Shown: positions 1-8,736, counted from the first letter of the stretch. The stretch: 64,000 bases of DNA from Rhizobium leguminosarum (GCF_004123835.1 NZ_MZMU01000018.1:1-64000); one strand, 5' to 3'. Notes: generated from the letters alone by a model not told the origin. Translations and numbers: made by a program.

Positions 1-598
1 CGAGCGGCTTCTTCTTCGCCTTCATGATGTTCGGCAGCGAGGCATAGCGCGGTTCGTTCAGACGCAGATCGGTGGTGACGACCGCCGGCAGCTTGATCTC
101 GATCGTCTGCAGGCCGCCATCGACTTCGCGGGTCACCTGAGCCTTGCCATCCCCGATCTCGATCTTCGAGGCGAAGGTCGCCTGGGCAGTCCCAAGCAGC
201 GCCGCCAGCATCTGGCCGGTCTGATTGCTGTCGTCGTCGATCGCCTGCTTGCCGACGATGATCAGCCCCGGCTGTTCGGCATCGGCCACAGCCTTCAAGA
301 TCTTCGCCACAGTGAGCGGCTCGATCTGATCGTCGGTCTCGACCAGGATCGCCCGGTCGGCGCCCATGGCAAGGGCGGTCCTCAGCGTCTCCTCGGCCTT
401 GGCCGGGCCGATCGAAACGACCACCACTTCCTCGCACTTGCCGGCGTCCTTCAGCCGCAGCGCCTCTTCCACCGAGATCTCGTCGAACGGGTTCATCGAC
501 ATCTTCACATTGGCAAGCTCGACACCCGTGCCATCCGGCTTTACCCGGATCTTCACGTTGTAGTCGACAACCCGTTTGACTGGGACGAGTATCTTCAT
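1..598 (-). CDS. etfB: Electron transfer flavoprotein beta subunit (3' end outside window)
   Basis: Reading the minus strand from an ATG at 598 gives a protein beginning MKILVPVKRVVDYNVKIRV, then a NPFDEISVEEALRLKD segment and an AMGADRAILVETDD segment, which is the classic EtfB pattern. About 199 codons are present and the frame runs off the left edge. A GGGGG-containing ribosome site lies just upstream of the ATG. EtfB pairs with EtfA to bind FAD and AMP and carries electrons from flavoprotein dehydrogenases to the quinone pool. It lies in the same direction as the trimethylamine-dehydrogenase-like flavoprotein at 1279-3315, so it may be that enzyme's electron acceptor; this is inference, because EtfB also serves acyl-CoA dehydrogenases. 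Confidence 0.93.
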   Translation of the reverse strand, partial: MKILVPVKRVVDYNVKIRVKPDGTGVELANVKMSMNPFDEISVEEALRLKDAGKCEEVVVVSIGPAKAEETLRTALAMGADRAILVETDDQIEPLTVAKILKAVADAEQPGLIIVGKQAIDDDSNQTGQMLAALLGTAQATFASKIEIGDGKAQVTREVDGGLQTIEIKLPAVVTTDLRLNEPRYASLPNIMKAKKKPL

Positions 599-627
599 GG
601 GCAAACCCCCTTTATTTCTAGACTGCG

Positions 628-1230
628 TCAGTGCGGTCGTTCGGCAAGCAATAGCCAGAAGGCGAAGAACGGCGTGTCGAGCGACCTCATGGCATGTTTG
701 ATGCCTGGGACATTGTAGAAGGATCCGCCGATACCTGGCGAAAACCAGTCACCTTCCCCCTGCTGGAACTCTCCCTCGGAAAGCACGAGATAGACTTCCT
801 CGGGCGCATGGTCGTGATCGGGATAGCGCACGTGAGGCGCCATCAACGTCACGCCGATCCACAGGTCGCTCCGCTCCTCCAATCCTCCCGGGCCGATAAT
901 CATGGCGTTGGCATGCCCATCGACAAAATTGCCGCTGGCCGTGTGGTCATACTTGCTGCGCCGACGCCATTCAAGCATTGGCTCGATGCCTTTGAACCCC
1001 TCGATCAAACGCGTCAGCGAAGGATAGGACGTATCGATCGAGAGCGCCACATCAAGCTGAGCGCACACGGGCAATCGGCTTCCCTGCCCTGCGCGCACAA
1101 TACCCGGGCGCTCCAGCGCCGCAAAAATCTGACCGACCGAGCGGCGGGCTTCCGGGGCCTTGGCGAACTGGTCGAAAGCCACGAAAGCCGCATCCACGAA
1201 AAACTGCAGGCTTTCATTGCGTAAACTCAT
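628..1230 (-). CDS. Cupin protein of the DMSP lyase (DddQ-like) family
   Basis: This 200-residue protein has its cupin motif near the C-terminal end: YPDHDHAPEEVY, about residues 136-147, then a second motif around YNVPGIKHAMRS. DddQ-type dimethylsulfoniopropionate lyases share the H-x-H-x3-E-x-Y pattern for metal ligands and the catalytic tyrosine, plus a later histidine; all of these positions are present here. The start is decided by a strong GGAGGTGATGAC site right before ATG 1230. Nearest neighbours are a methylamine-type flavoprotein dehydrogenase and a betaine-type importer, which suggests the substrate is an onium compound taken up by that importer. True DMSP lyase activity is not shown by the sequence: many terrestrial homologues have unknown substrates. 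Confidence 0.75.
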   Translation of the reverse strand: MSLRNESLQFFVDAAFVAFDQFAKAPEARRSVGQIFAALERPGIVRAGQGSRLPVCAQLDVALSIDTSYPSLTRLIEGFKGIEPMLEWRRRSKYDHTASGNFVDGHANAMIIGPGGLEERSDLWIGVTLMAPHVRYPDHDHAPEEVYLVLSEGEFQQGEGDWFSPGIGGSFYNVPGIKHAMRSLDTPFFAFWLLLAERPH

Positions 1231-1278
1231 GTCATCACCTCCGGAGACGATCGGCCGGCAAGCGGTCCGCTCTTGCGA

Positions 1279-3315
1279 TCAGATATCTTTCGCGATGCGC
1301 AGCCCGTCATAGACGGCGGCATGCGTGTTGCGTGCGGCGACCGCATCGCCGATCCGGAACAGCTGGAACTTGCCATCAGGATTGCGGATCACGGACTGAG
1401 GTTCTCCGGAAAGAAGCTGGTCATGCGACATCTCGCCGAGATTGCTCGAGCTGGGTTTCAGCTCGAAATAGAGCTCATCGAGCGGAATGGTCCCATGATT
1501 GACGACGATCTGGTCGAAGCTGTGCTGCCTGGCAATCCCGCCGTAATCGCTGCCGACATGGGCGACGAGCTGGTTGCCGCTCTTTTCGACGGCTTCGAGA
1601 CGATAGGTGACGGTGAAGGTCACGTCGTGCTTCTGCAGCGACCGCATATAGGGCACCAGGTTCATGGCCATGACCTCGGGCGCGAAGGACCGGTCCGGCG
1701 TCATGATCTCGACCTTGGCGCCTGCCTTGGCGAGAAATTCGGCCGCCTGAAGGCCGGCATGGTCGCCGGCATCGTCGAAGATCAGCACGTTGGTTCCAGG
1801 CTTCACGTCGCCGGAGATAATGTCCCATGAGGAGACCACCAGGTCGTTGCCGCTGGCGAGAACCTCGGTATGCGGCAAGCCGCCGGTCGCGATGATGACG
1901 ACATCGGGGTTCTCGGCCTCGATGGTATCGGCTTCCGCCCAGCTGTTGAAGTGGAAGGTGACGTCGTATTTCTCGCACTGGCTCATGCGCCAGTCGATGA
2001 TGCTGATCATCTCCCTGCGGCGCTCGCTCTGGGCGGTGAGGCGGATCTGCCCGCCGGGATTGTTGGCCGCTTCGAAAACGACGACCTGGTGGCCGCGTTC
2101 TCCGGCGACGCGCGCCGCTTCCAGACCGGCCGGGCCGGCGCCGACGATGACGACCTTTTTCTTGGTGTCTGCCTTTGCCACGATATGCGGCATGGTCAGT
2201 TCGCGGCCGGTGGCGGCATTGTGGATACAGAAGGCTGCCCCGCCCTGGTAGATGCGATCGAGACAGTAATTGGCGCCGACGCAGGGACGAATATCGTCTT
2301 CCCGCTTTTCGATGATCTTGCGGACGATGTGCGGGTCGGTCATGTGGGCGCGGGTCATGCCGACCATGTCGACCTTGCCGGAGGCGATCGCGTGGCGCGC
2401 GGTGGCAACGTCAGGGATTTTCGCTGCATGGAAGGTCGGGAAATTGGTTGCGGCGCGAATTTCGCCGGCGAAATCGAGATGCGGCGAATTCGCCATGCCC
2501 TGGATCGGGATCACGTCGGTGAGACCCGCATCGGTATCGATGTGACCGCGGATGACGTTCAAGTAATCGATGAGGCCGCTTGCTTTCAGGCGCTTGGAGA
2601 TTTCGATGCCGTCGCCCTTGCCGGTACCGCCGGGAAGACATTCGTCGGCGGTATAGCGCACGCCCAGAATGAAGTCGTTCCCCACCCTTTGCCGGATCGC
2701 CTTGAAGACATCGAGACAGAAGCGCAAACGGTTGTCGAGCGAGCCGCCATAGGGACCGTCGAGCTCGTTGGTGAGCGGAGACGTGAACTGGTCGATCAGG
2801 TGGCCATAGGCTTCCAGCTCGACGCCGTCCATGCCACCTGCCTTCATGCGCTCGGCAGCGTCTGCGAAATCCTTGATGATGCGCTCGATGTCCCAATCTT
2901 CCATCTTCTTCGGGAAGGAGCGGTGCGACGCCTCGCGCTGATGCGATGGCGCCACCACCGGCAGCCAATCACCCTTGTCCCAGCGTGTGCGACGGCCGAG
3001 ATGGGTGAGCTGGATCATGATCGCCGCACCCTCTTCATGCACGGCATCGGTCATTTGCCTGATCCAGGGCACGATCTCGTCCTTGTAGGCGAGCAGGTTG
3101 TTGAAGACCGGCGGGCTGTCCCTGGAAACCGCGGCCGAGCCTGCCGTCATCGTCAAGGCCACACCGCCCTTTGCCCGCTCCACCGTATAGGCGCGATACC
3201 TCTCCTTCGGCATGCCGTCTTCCGGATAGGCCGGTTCGTGGGAGGTCACGATGATACGGTTGCGCAGAGTCAGATGCTTGAGCTGATAGGGCTGAAGAAG
3301 GGGATCGTTCGACAT
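1279..3315 (-). CDS. Trimethylamine/histamine dehydrogenase-type flavoprotein, probable N-methyl-amine (stachydrine pathway) demethylase
   Basis: The 678-residue protein has an N-terminal FMN-binding barrel of the old-yellow-enzyme type (GPYGGSLDNRLRFCLDVF near residue 200) and an iron-sulfur-type loop near residue 345 (CVGANYCLDRIYQGG, then AFC). These are followed by a Rossmann FAD/NAD domain (VVIVGAGPAGLEAARVAGER). This order and length match the trimethylamine dehydrogenase family, including the rhizobial N-methylproline demethylase StcD, so removal of an N-methyl group is the best guess. The second cysteine of the usual C-x2-C-x3-C-x11-C cluster motif is replaced by alanine. ATG 3315 gives the family's usual N-terminus; the upstream extension to 3411 would run through operator-like repeats. 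It is divergent from the tetR gene. Confidence 0.82.
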   Translation of the reverse strand: MSNDPLLQPYQLKHLTLRNRIIVTSHEPAYPEDGMPKERYRAYTVERAKGGVALTMTAGSAAVSRDSPPVFNNLLAYKDEIVPWIRQMTDAVHEEGAAIMIQLTHLGRRTRWDKGDWLPVVAPSHQREASHRSFPKKMEDWDIERIIKDFADAAERMKAGGMDGVELEAYGHLIDQFTSPLTNELDGPYGGSLDNRLRFCLDVFKAIRQRVGNDFILGVRYTADECLPGGTGKGDGIEISKRLKASGLIDYLNVIRGHIDTDAGLTDVIPIQGMANSPHLDFAGEIRAATNFPTFHAAKIPDVATARHAIASGKVDMVGMTRAHMTDPHIVRKIIEKREDDIRPCVGANYCLDRIYQGGAAFCIHNAATGRELTMPHIVAKADTKKKVVIVGAGPAGLEAARVAGERGHQVVVFEAANNPGGQIRLTAQSERRREMISIIDWRMSQCEKYDVTFHFNSWAEADTIEAENPDVVIIATGGLPHTEVLASGNDLVVSSWDIISGDVKPGTNVLIFDDAGDHAGLQAAEFLAKAGAKVEIMTPDRSFAPEVMAMNLVPYMRSLQKHDVTFTVTYRLEAVEKSGNQLVAHVGSDYGGIARQHSFDQIVVNHGTIPLDELYFELKPSSSNLGEMSHDQLLSGEPQSVIRNPDGKFQLFRIGDAVAARNTHAAVYDGLRIAKDI

Positions 3316-3361
3316 GGGCCGTGGTTCCGGATTAAAAACGTCAGAGGAGACGCTAAGCACA

Positions 3362-3421
3362 ATGTACATATGTGTCAACTTGGAAAACAACCTGGTCGTT
3401 GATTTCGACACCGATGTACAT
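3362..3421. promoter_or_regulatory. Paired ATGTACAT palindromes between divergent tetR and demethylase genes
   Basis: The perfect 8-base palindrome ATGTACAT occurs at 3362-3369 and again at 3414-3421. The first copy sits in a larger imperfect dyad, CACAATGTACATATGTG, and a third partial TTGTACG follows at 3428. The 147-bp divergent spacer carries no other obvious signal. Two spaced palindromes between a TetR gene and its divergent target are typical operators, so autoregulation and repression of the catabolic genes is the natural reading. The assignment is inferred from position. Confidence 0.5.
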
Positions 3422-3462
3422 TTTTCTTGTACGCAGCTTCACAATTTGATAGGAGATAATCC

Positions 3463-4092
3463 ATGGATCAGGCTCTGAATGACACAGGCTGGCGCGGATC
3501 ACAGGAGGGATGGCTGGAAGCAGCATACCACTCTCTGCTGGATTCCGGCGTGGATTCGGTGAAGATTCTGCCCCTGGCGAAGAAGCTCAACCTCTCGCGC
3601 ACGAGCTTCTACTGGTTCTTCAAGGACCGGGAGGAACTTCTGGCCGGGCTCGTGGCGCGCTGGCGCGACAAAAACACCGGCAACATCGTCAAGCAGTCCG
3701 AAGCCTACGCGGAATCGCTCGCCGAGGCGATGCTCAACGTCTTCGATTGCTGGCTCAACAATGATCTGTTCGACGCCAGGTTCGAATTCGCCGTGCGCAG
3801 CTGGGCGCTGCAGTCCGACGAGATTCTCGCCGAGGTCCGGCAAGCCGATCAGCTTCGCCTGGAAGCTCTCAAGCGGATGTTTATCCGGTTCGGGCTACCA
3901 GAAGCGACATCAGATGTCCGAGCGCGAACAACTTACCTCGTGCAGATCGGATATATCTCTATGCAAGCTAAGGAGGAACTCGCCGTCCGCATGAAACGGA
4001 TTCCAGAATATATCGCGATCTACACCGGCGAAGTGCCGCAGCAGAGGGAGCTCGATCGCTTCTTCTCTCGGCATGGCTATAGGCCCGGTTAG
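3463..4092 (+). CDS. TetR/AcrR family transcriptional regulator
   Basis: This 209-residue protein has an N-terminal helix-turn-helix (residues about 20-60) with the telltale LNLSRTSFYWFFKDREELL segment of TetR proteins, followed by an all-helical ligand-binding half without a recognisable subfamily. AGGAGATAATCC precedes the ATG and fixes the start. It is divergent from the flavoprotein demethylase and 11 bp upstream of the proC-like gene, so it probably responds to a pathway substrate and controls both directions. Palindromes in the spacer are candidate binding sites. Confidence 0.88.
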   Translation: MDQALNDTGWRGSQEGWLEAAYHSLLDSGVDSVKILPLAKKLNLSRTSFYWFFKDREELLAGLVARWRDKNTGNIVKQSEAYAESLAEAMLNVFDCWLNNDLFDARFEFAVRSWALQSDEILAEVRQADQLRLEALKRMFIRFGLPEATSDVRARTTYLVQIGYISMQAKEELAVRMKRIPEYIAIYTGEVPQQRELDRFFSRHGYRPG

Positions 4093-4103
4093 GGAAGGCC
4101 GGG

Positions 4104-4898
4104 ATGAGCGCTTCCTTGAGGATCGGTATCATTGGCGGCGGCGGCTGGCTTGGTGGAGCAATCGCCGGCTCGATCCTTGATGCCCGCCTGGTCGAACCTC
4201 GAAATCTCTCCCTCTCCTATCGCAGCGAGCAGCCGCGCCGTTTCCCGAATTCTTTCCTGACCACCGACAATCGGGCGCTTGCCGACCACTCGGACGTGAT
4301 CCTTCTCTCCGTCCGCCCTGATGACTGGCATGCTCTTGATGTCGATGCCGGCGGCAAGCTCGTCATCTCAGTCATGGCGGGCATCCGCCTGGACGCACTT
4401 TCCGAGCGCCACAACACCGGGCGCGTTGTCCGCGCTTTGCCCAATGCCGCCGCCGACGTGGCCAAGTCCTATACGCCGTGGATTGGCGCGAACGATGTCA
4501 CCGAAGACGACCGGGCCCTCGTCCGCGCGATTTTTCAGGCATGCGGATCTGAGGACGAGGTCGCAAGGGAAAGCGACATCGATTACCTCACGGGTCTTTC
4601 CGGGTCAGGACCGGCCTTCCCGGCGTTGCTCGCCGCCGCCATGATGCGCGACGCCGTCGCAAATGGCCTGCCGGCGGAGATTGCGCGCCGCGCCGTCAAC
4701 ACGGTGATCACAGGCGCCGGCCGCCTGCTGGAGCGCCGCGACGAATGTCCTGACGACGTCGTTCAAGCCTTTGTCGGCTATCGCGGCACCACTGCGGCGG
4801 CCATCGAAAGTATGCGCGTTGCGGGGTTCGACGCTTCGGTCGCGAAGGGACTATCGGCTGCATTCAAGAAATCGGTGAGTATGGGAGACGCTTCCTGA
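4104..4898 (+). CDS. ProC-like pyrroline-carboxylate reductase family protein
   Basis: The 264-residue protein starts with a Rossmann dinucleotide motif, GIIGGGGWLGGAIAGS (residues about 8-23). Further on are the VISVMAGI and RALPNAAADV stretches of P5C reductases and a LSGSGPAFPALLAAAM helix that matches the family's dimer domain, so an NAD(P)H-dependent reduction of a cyclic imino acid is likely. The glycine-rich loop and GSGPAF motif are well kept. In this locus it may process a cyclic imine arising from betaine or proline-betaine breakdown rather than make proline; a housekeeping ProC would be expected elsewhere. The gene follows tetR closely and is co-directional with the importer genes. 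Confidence 0.8.
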   Translation: MSASLRIGIIGGGGWLGGAIAGSILDARLVEPRNLSLSYRSEQPRRFPNSFLTTDNRALADHSDVILLSVRPDDWHALDVDAGGKLVISVMAGIRLDALSERHNTGRVVRALPNAAADVAKSYTPWIGANDVTEDDRALVRAIFQACGSEDEVARESDIDYLTGLSGSGPAFPALLAAAMMRDAVANGLPAEIARRAVNTVITGAGRLLERRDECPDDVVQAFVGYRGTTAAAIESMRVAGFDASVAKGLSAAFKKSVSMGDAS

Positions 4899-4965
4899 CA
4901 ACCGTTGGAGTGGGTCCTGCGGCGCCCCGCTCAGCAAAACCGGCCGCTAAACAGAGGGAACGAGA

Positions 4966-5967
4966 ATGAAAAAACTATTCGCATCGACATGTCTGACGTT
5001 CGGCCTGATCGGCGGGGCGTCTTTCGCCAGCGCCGCCGAATGCGGCACTGTCACCATCGCCAGCATGAACTGGCAGAGTGCAGAGGTTCTCTCCAACCTC
5101 GACAAGTTCATCCTGAACGAAGGTTATGGCTGTGAGGCCGAAATCACCGTCGGCGATACGGTCCCGACGATTACCTCGATGGCCGAAAAGGGCCAGCCGG
5201 ATATCGCGCCGGAAGCCTGGATCGACCTGCTGCCCGATGTCGTCAAAAAGGGAACGGAAGAAGGCCGGATCGTCCAGGTCGGCTCTCCGCTGCCCGATGG
5301 CGGCGTGCAGGGCTGGTGGATTCCCAAATATCTGGCCGATGCCCATCCTGATATCAAGACCATCGGCGACGTGCTGAAGCATCCGGAACTCTTCCCCGCT
5401 CCCGAGGACCCGAAGAAGGGCGCCATCTACAACGGGCCGCAGGGCTGGGGCGGCACCGTGGTGACCACGCAGCTCTACAAGGCCTTCGAAGCCGACAAGG
5501 CTGGCTTCACCCTCGTCGATACCGGCTCGGCTGCCGGCCTCGATGGTTCGATCTCCAAGGCCTACGAACGCAAGGAAGGCTGGGCCGGCTATTACTGGGC
5601 GCCGACCGCGCTGCTCGGCAAGTATGAGATGGTCAAGCTGGAAGCCGGCGTGCCGAACGACGCCGCCGAATGGAAGCGCTGCAATACCGTCGCCGATTGC
5701 CCTGATCCGAAGCCGAATGCATGGCCGGTCGACAAGATCGTCACCCTCGTTGCAAAACCTTTCTCGGAAAAGGTCGGCCCTGAAGTCATGGACTACCTGA
5801 CGAAGCGCTCCTGGAGCAACGACACGGTCAACAAGCTCATGGCCTGGATGACCGACAACCAGGCGACCGGCGAGGACGGTGCCAAGCACTTCCTCAAAGA
5901 AAACAAAGACCTGTGGAGCAAGTGGGTCTCGCCTGAGGCAGCCACCAAGATCGAAGCTGCTCTCTAG
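4966..5967 (+). CDS. Substrate-binding protein of a quaternary-amine/betaine ABC importer
   Basis: This 333-residue protein has a lysine-containing, hydrophobic signal peptide with cleavage expected after ASFASA (residue about 24). The mature part belongs to the OpuAC/ProX substrate-binding class, with GTVTIASMNWQSAE at the start and a TLVDTGSAAGLDGSISKAY loop. Such proteins deliver glycine betaine, proline betaine, choline or, in the Hut variant of rhizobia, histidine. Several tryptophans (WIDLLP, GWWIPKYL, WAGYYW) could form the aromatic cage that binds a quaternary ammonium. GAGGGAACGAGA precedes the ATG. It heads the importer genes, but a RIME-like element separates it from the permease. 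Confidence 0.87.
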   Translation: MKKLFASTCLTFGLIGGASFASAAECGTVTIASMNWQSAEVLSNLDKFILNEGYGCEAEITVGDTVPTITSMAEKGQPDIAPEAWIDLLPDVVKKGTEEGRIVQVGSPLPDGGVQGWWIPKYLADAHPDIKTIGDVLKHPELFPAPEDPKKGAIYNGPQGWGGTVVTTQLYKAFEADKAGFTLVDTGSAAGLDGSISKAYERKEGWAGYYWAPTALLGKYEMVKLEAGVPNDAAEWKRCNTVADCPDPKPNAWPVDKIVTLVAKPFSEKVGPEVMDYLTKRSWSNDTVNKLMAWMTDNQATGEDGAKHFLKENKDLWSKWVSPEAATKIEAAL

Positions 5968-6078
5968 AACAGGATGATTTTAGGCCCGTTCGGCCTAAAA
6001 TCTGAATCCTGTTCTAAGTTAAATAGTGAGAGCATGATGTCGTCCGAAAACCGCTCACACTTTTCGGCATCATGCTCT
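5966..6078. repeat. RIME-like element with two palindromes
   Basis: Two adjacent hairpins are seen. The first pairs AGAACAGGAT (5966-5975) with ATCCTGTTCT (6006-6015), with an inner ATTTTAGGCC/GGCCTAAAAT stem (5977-5986/5992-6001) closing on a CGTTC loop. The second pairs AGAGCATGATG (6029-6039) with CATCATGCTCT (6068-6078), with an inner CCGAAAA/TTTTCGG stem. About 113 bp with two palindromes matches the description of Rhizobium-specific intergenic mosaic elements. The first hairpin begins within the stop codon of the binding-protein gene, so it could also stabilise that message or reduce read-through into the permease. Confidence 0.8.
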
Positions 6079-6175
6079 AACGCCGACTACTGCGGTGCGC
6101 TTAATGCGCACCGCCTCTCGCTGCCGATAAAATCAAAAAGACTGCCACGGCTCTTTGAAGAAAAAGGGGAACCGA

Positions 6176-7063
6176 ATGGAATGGTTTTATAAATTCCCGC
6201 ATATGGATGACGACGCCCTTCGCAATCTGAAGAAGGCGATCGATGACGGTTTTCGCGCATTTACCCGCACCTATGGCGACGCGATCGAAAGCCTCTTCTC
6301 CCCGCTGCAGCATTTCCTGATCGCCGCCGACCGCTTCATGACGCAGACGCCGTGGCCGATCATTACGGCAATCATCCTTGTCATCGCATGGTTTGCCAGT
6401 CGCAGCCTGAAGATCGTCCTCGGCTGTCTCGTTACACTGCTGCTGATCGGCTATTTCGACATGTGGGACGATACGATGCGGACGGTCTCGATGATCTTCG
6501 TCTGTACCGTGCTCTCCATCGCCATCGGCATTCCGATGGGGATATTGATGGCGCGTTCCGACCGGCTGCAGCGCGTTATCAATCCGATCCTCGACGTCAT
6601 GCAGACGATGCCGAGCTTCGTCTATCTGATCCCTGTCGTCATGCTGCTCGGCATCGGCAAGGTGCCGGGACTGATTGCCGTCGTCATCTACGCCATCCCG
6701 CCGATGATAAGGCTGACCGACCTCGGGATCCGCCTGGTCGACAAGGACGTGCTCGAGGCAGCCGATGCGTTCGGAACGTCGAGTTCGCAGAAGCTGTTCA
6801 AGGTCCAGCTGCCGCTGGCGCTTCCCACCATCATGGCCGGTATCAACCAGACCATCATGATGGCGCTCGCCATGGTGGTCGTCGCCTCGATGATCGGCGT
6901 CCAGGGCCTTGGCCAGCCGGTTCTGAAGGCGATCGCCAACCAGTACTTCACCCTGGGTATTTTCAACGGCCTTGCCATCGTCGGCATCGCCATCATCTTC
7001 GACCGGGTCAGCCAGGCGTATGGCAAGCGGCTCCAGAAGCATCGGGAGATCGTCCATGGCTGA
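6176..7063 (+). CDS. Quaternary-amine/betaine ABC importer, permease
   Basis: This 295-residue membrane protein has an N-terminal amphipathic segment followed by about six or seven hydrophobic helices. The BPD-transporter loop around LEAADAFGTSSSQKLFKVQLP (residues about 190-210) is the EAA contact for the ATPase. ATG 6176 is chosen because GGGGAACCG sits right before it; an in-frame ATG at 6155 lies upstream of that site. The protein matches ProW/OpuAB/HutW permeases of the QAT family, in which one permease gene forms a homodimer. It overlaps the ATPase gene by 8 bp, indicating coupled translation. Confidence 0.9.
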   Translation: MEWFYKFPHMDDDALRNLKKAIDDGFRAFTRTYGDAIESLFSPLQHFLIAADRFMTQTPWPIITAIILVIAWFASRSLKIVLGCLVTLLLIGYFDMWDDTMRTVSMIFVCTVLSIAIGIPMGILMARSDRLQRVINPILDVMQTMPSFVYLIPVVMLLGIGKVPGLIAVVIYAIPPMIRLTDLGIRLVDKDVLEAADAFGTSSSQKLFKVQLPLALPTIMAGINQTIMMALAMVVVASMIGVQGLGQPVLKAIANQYFTLGIFNGLAIVGIAIIFDRVSQAYGKRLQKHREIVHG

Positions 7064-8135
7064 TCAACGTTTCGGCGGCATCAAGATCCGCCATCTCTAC
7101 AAGATCTTCGGTCCCAATCCTGGCGCTCATGTCGATGCCGTCAAAAAGGGATTGTCGAAGACCGAGCTCAACGAAAAGCACGGCCACGTGCTCGGCCTGA
7201 AAGATATCAATGTCGAGATACCCTCGGGCCGCATCCAGGTCATCATGGGCCTTTCGGGTTCGGGCAAGTCGACGCTCATCCGCCACATCAACCGTCTGAT
7301 CGATCCAACCGCCGGCGAAGTGCTGGTCGACGGCGTCGATGTGGTGAAAATGAACGAGACCGAATTGCGGACATTTCGCCGGCACCAGACAGCAATGGTG
7401 TTTCAGAAGTTCGCGCTTCTGCCGCACAGGAATGTTCTCGACAATACTATCTTCGGCCGCGAAGTGCAGGGCATGGAGCGCTCGAAAGCCGTCGACGTCG
7501 CCATGGGCTGGCTGGAGCGGGTCGGCCTGAAGGGCTTCGAGAGCAAATATCCCAACCAGCTATCGGGCGGCATGCAGCAGCGTGTCGGGCTGGCGCGAGC
7601 CCTCTCGAACGATGCGCCGGTTCTGCTGATGGACGAGGCCTATTCGGCGCTCGACCCTCTGATCCGCACCGATATGCAGACGGTCCTTCTCGACATTCAG
7701 AAGGAGATCAAGAAAACCATCGTCTTCATCACCCATGACCTCGACGAAGCCCTTCGGCTGGGCGACCAGATTGCGATCCTGCGCGATGGCGAAGTCATCC
7801 AGCAGGGCACCAGCCAGGACATCGTTCTGCGTCCGGCCGACGCCTACATCGCCAACTTCGTCAAGGAGGTCAATCGAGGCCGGGTCATCCAGGTCGATGC
7901 CGTCATGACATCCTTGCATTCCGGTGCGGTGCCAGGCGGATTGACGATCGCATCCGGCACGACCGTCGAAGATGCCGTCCGGATCCTGGCATCGGCGGCG
8001 CACGACGATGCCAGGGTGGTTTCACCATCCGGGGAAGCCTTGGGGCTTGTCACCTTCCGCCAGCTCGCGGGCGCGATGGTGAACTCGCAGGAGGTGGCTC
8101 CCCGACGCGACAGCGCCCTCTCGGTCGCACTTTGA
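7056..8135 (+). CDS. Quaternary-amine/betaine ABC importer, ATP-binding protein
   Basis: The 359-residue protein carries the Walker A motif GLSGSGKSTLIRHI (about residue 60), the signature LSGGMQQRVGLARAL and a Walker B LLMDEAYSALDP. The DEAY-S-ALDP form is characteristic of the glycine betaine/proline (QAT) ATPases. The C-terminal part (residues about 280-350) looks like a CBS-type regulatory module (GTTVEDAVRILASAAHDDAR, VTFRQLAGAMV), which in OpuA-type transporters senses ionic strength. It is the last gene of the importer unit and starts inside the permease end. Confidence 0.92.
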   Translation: MADQRFGGIKIRHLYKIFGPNPGAHVDAVKKGLSKTELNEKHGHVLGLKDINVEIPSGRIQVIMGLSGSGKSTLIRHINRLIDPTAGEVLVDGVDVVKMNETELRTFRRHQTAMVFQKFALLPHRNVLDNTIFGREVQGMERSKAVDVAMGWLERVGLKGFESKYPNQLSGGMQQRVGLARALSNDAPVLLMDEAYSALDPLIRTDMQTVLLDIQKEIKKTIVFITHDLDEALRLGDQIAILRDGEVIQQGTSQDIVLRPADAYIANFVKEVNRGRVIQVDAVMTSLHSGAVPGGLTIASGTTVEDAVRILASAAHDDARVVSPSGEALGLVTFRQLAGAMVNSQEVAPRRDSALSVAL

Positions 8136-8239
8136 AGCTCTCAATGCGGCCGTCTTTCCGTTTCGTTGCCGACACAGATATCAGGTACGTCGCCATCTCC
8201 GGAACTGGGAAGTCGGCCGCCTGACGCCTGGGGATCACG

Positions 8240-8370
8240 ATGTCAAAACTCTTCCCGCGTTTGTTTTCGCCGATCGGCCTGCGCGGGCGCGGCGAGCGTC
8301 GCGGAAACAGAGAGTCTCGACGTCGACATCGGCGTGTTGGAAACGATTCCGTCGCTTGTGCCTTCAGTGA
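8240..8370 (+). pseudogene. Possible remnant of a secreted-protein start, frameshifted
   Basis: ATG 8240 opens MSKLFPRLFSPIGL, which looks like the beginning of a signal peptide. The frame then turns into an arginine-rich, non-protein-like run. A neighbouring frame over the same bases gives CAGAASVAETESLDVDIGVL, a believable signal cleavage region and mature start. One frame change would join the two. No homologue is recognised and nothing further downstream continues the protein, so if real this is only a stub. Confidence 0.25.
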
Positions 8371-8710
8371 GAAATCATTGCTCAGCTCAAAGAACCGAAC
8401 GCATCGCACGCGGCGGCATCATGCCGGCGTCCCATCGTTCGTGCCAAATGAGAAACTAAAGATCTCTGTCCACTTTGCGCAGTTCATTGCGCGGAACAGG
8501 CGGCTTCAGCGGCGCTGGTTCATATACATTTTGCGCAAGATCAGTCCAGACTGCGTCACGAAAAGCCGGTTGGCCGACAATATCGGGACCCGACAATTGC
8601 TCCACAGCTAAGGAACAGTAAGATGAAACCCGACCGTGACCATGATGGTTCGCGGTCCCAAAGCCAAGCCCGTCCATCCCATCACCCCCAAAAGGATGGA
8701 AGGGATCATA

Positions 8711-8736
8711 CATACGCACTCCATCCCGTGCGTATG
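8711..8736. repeat. Perfect 9-bp inverted repeat
   Basis: CATACGCAC (8711-8719) pairs with GTGCGTATG (8728-8736) around an eight-base TCCATCCC loop. The loop bases TCCATCC can alternatively pair with GGATGGA at 8694-8700, which can also pair with TCCATCC at 8673-8679, so mutually exclusive folds are possible. Confidence 0.55.

Noticed and set aside
1870..3402. 510-codon plus-strand open frame opposite the flavoprotein dehydrogenase
   Set aside because: No domain is recognisable and it mirrors the codon pattern of the real minus-strand gene.
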